Source: PFJX01 sp964440155 | GTDB lineage: Bacteria > Pseudomonadota > Gammaproteobacteria > Burkholderiales > Thiobacillaceae | DNA length: 5,434 bases | Reading direction: 5' to 3' | Assembly: GCA_964440155.1 (NCBI GenBank) | Contig: CAYTRH010000184.1 | Span: forward strand, 1-5,434 | Part shown: positions 5,021 to 5,434 of the stretch, one piece after another | How the letters are laid out: each line of letters opens with the position of its first letter | Numbering within the stretch: the stretch's first letter is position 1 | Notes under the pieces: model-generated | What the model was told of the DNA's origin: nothing | Databases searched by the model: none | What the model saw: the letters and a program-made list of their open reading frames with translations, nothing else | Program-made: the position numbers and the translations under genes

Positions 5021-5434
5021 ATGAGCCAAGCCGAAACCGCCATAGCCGCGCCGCCGACCTGGTCCGGTCGGTTCTCCGAACCCGTCGCGCAGCGGGTCCA
5101 GCGCTACACCGCATCGATCCCGTTCGACTGGCGCCTCGCCCCCTACGACATCCGCGGCTCATTGGCGCACGCCGCGATGCTGCACCGCATCGGCGTGCTG
5201 TCGCAAGCCGACCTCGACGCCATCCGCCGTGGTCTTGGCGAGATTCTGGCGGAATTCGAGGCCGGTACGTTCGCCTGGAAGCTGGAAGACGAGGACGTGC
5301 ACTTCACCATCGAGCGCGCGCTGACGCGGCGCATCGGCGACGCCGGCAAGCGCCTGCACACCGGCCGCTCGCGCAACGACCAGGTGGCCACCGACGTGCG
5401 CCTGTGGCTGCGCGACACCATCGACGCCATCCTC
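5021..5434 (+). CDS. argH: Argininosuccinate lyase (C-terminus cut by right edge)
   Basis: The first 138 codons of argininosuccinate lyase, which splits L-argininosuccinate into arginine and fumarate, the last step of arginine synthesis, as a cytoplasmic tetramer. The fumarase/aspartase-superfamily N-terminal domain is clear: WSGRF at 14-18, YDIRGSLAHAAML at 42-54, EDVHFTIE at 91-98, and the highly conserved GKRLHTGRSRNDQVATD at 109-125, which contributes to substrate binding. The catalytic His and the Ser loop of the later part lie outside the window. The ATG at 5021 fits the usual N-terminus, but no clear Shine-Dalgarno precedes it. It is divergent from algZ with 44 bases between start codons, so the two promoters must overlap each other or the neighbouring coding sequence. 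Confidence 0.96.
   Translation, partial: MSQAETAIAAPPTWSGRFSEPVAQRVQRYTASIPFDWRLAPYDIRGSLAHAAMLHRIGVLSQADLDAIRRGLGEILAEFEAGTFAWKLEDEDVHFTIERALTRRIGDAGKRLHTGRSRNDQVATDVRLWLRDTIDAIL

Noticed and set aside
5120..5128. CCGTTCGAC, one base from the Pseudomonas AlgR box CCGTTCGTC, upstream of algZ
   Set aside because: It lies in argH codons for Pro-Phe-Asp, is a single near-match, and such words are expected by chance; AlgR specificity in this organism is unknown.
4977..5162. N-terminal extension of algZ to an ATG at 5162
   Set aside because: It would overlap the conserved argH start on the other strand and adds Arg/Ser-rich sequence unlike the family.

Overview
The window is GC-rich bacterial DNA with dense, almost gap-free coding. 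The gene pairing at the right end (argH divergent from an algZ/algR-type two-component system) and the YraN/DolP pair point to a gammaproteobacterium. Two periplasmic proteins on the left, a rhodanese and a DUF302 protein, make a sulfur-metabolising member (Chromatiales-like) plausible, but the species cannot be named from sequence reading alone.

Layout: seven genes run leftward on the minus strand, and one gene (argH, cut by the right edge) runs rightward. In order of transcription the minus-strand genes are algZ (sensor kinase), algR (LytTR response regulator), yraN (UPF0102 nuclease-like protein), dolP (dual-BON outer-membrane lipoprotein), a secreted rhodanese, a secreted DUF302 protein, and a secreted Asn-Pro-motif protein of unknown function that runs off the left edge. 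The first three are locked together by two 4-base ATGA stop/start overlaps. The last four are separated by gaps of roughly 85 to 160 bases, each with its own Shine-Dalgarno sequence and usually a hairpin or repeat. They look like separately tuned units, even if some read-through occurs.

Working model: AlgZ/AlgR is a membrane sensor and transcription regulator pair transcribed away from argH across only 44 bases. Everything from dolP leftward is predicted to be exported (one lipoprotein, three proteins with cleavable signal peptides), so the left half is an envelope/periplasm block. The rhodanese carries two Cys-x-x-x-Cys-type motifs and the DUF302 protein two Cys residues, compatible with sulfane-sulfur or thiol chemistry in the periplasm. 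The DUF302 protein and the unknown protein share an Asn-Pro-Tyr-Leu-Arg motif, a hint that they may work together. The most unusual items are the unknown protein, which has no acidic residue and no cysteine in the 179 visible residues, and a 17-bp perfect inverted repeat inside algZ at the codons just before the phosphoacceptor His. No rRNA, tRNA, CRISPR array, insertion sequence or phage gene was seen, and no gene-free stretch exceeds 300 bases.
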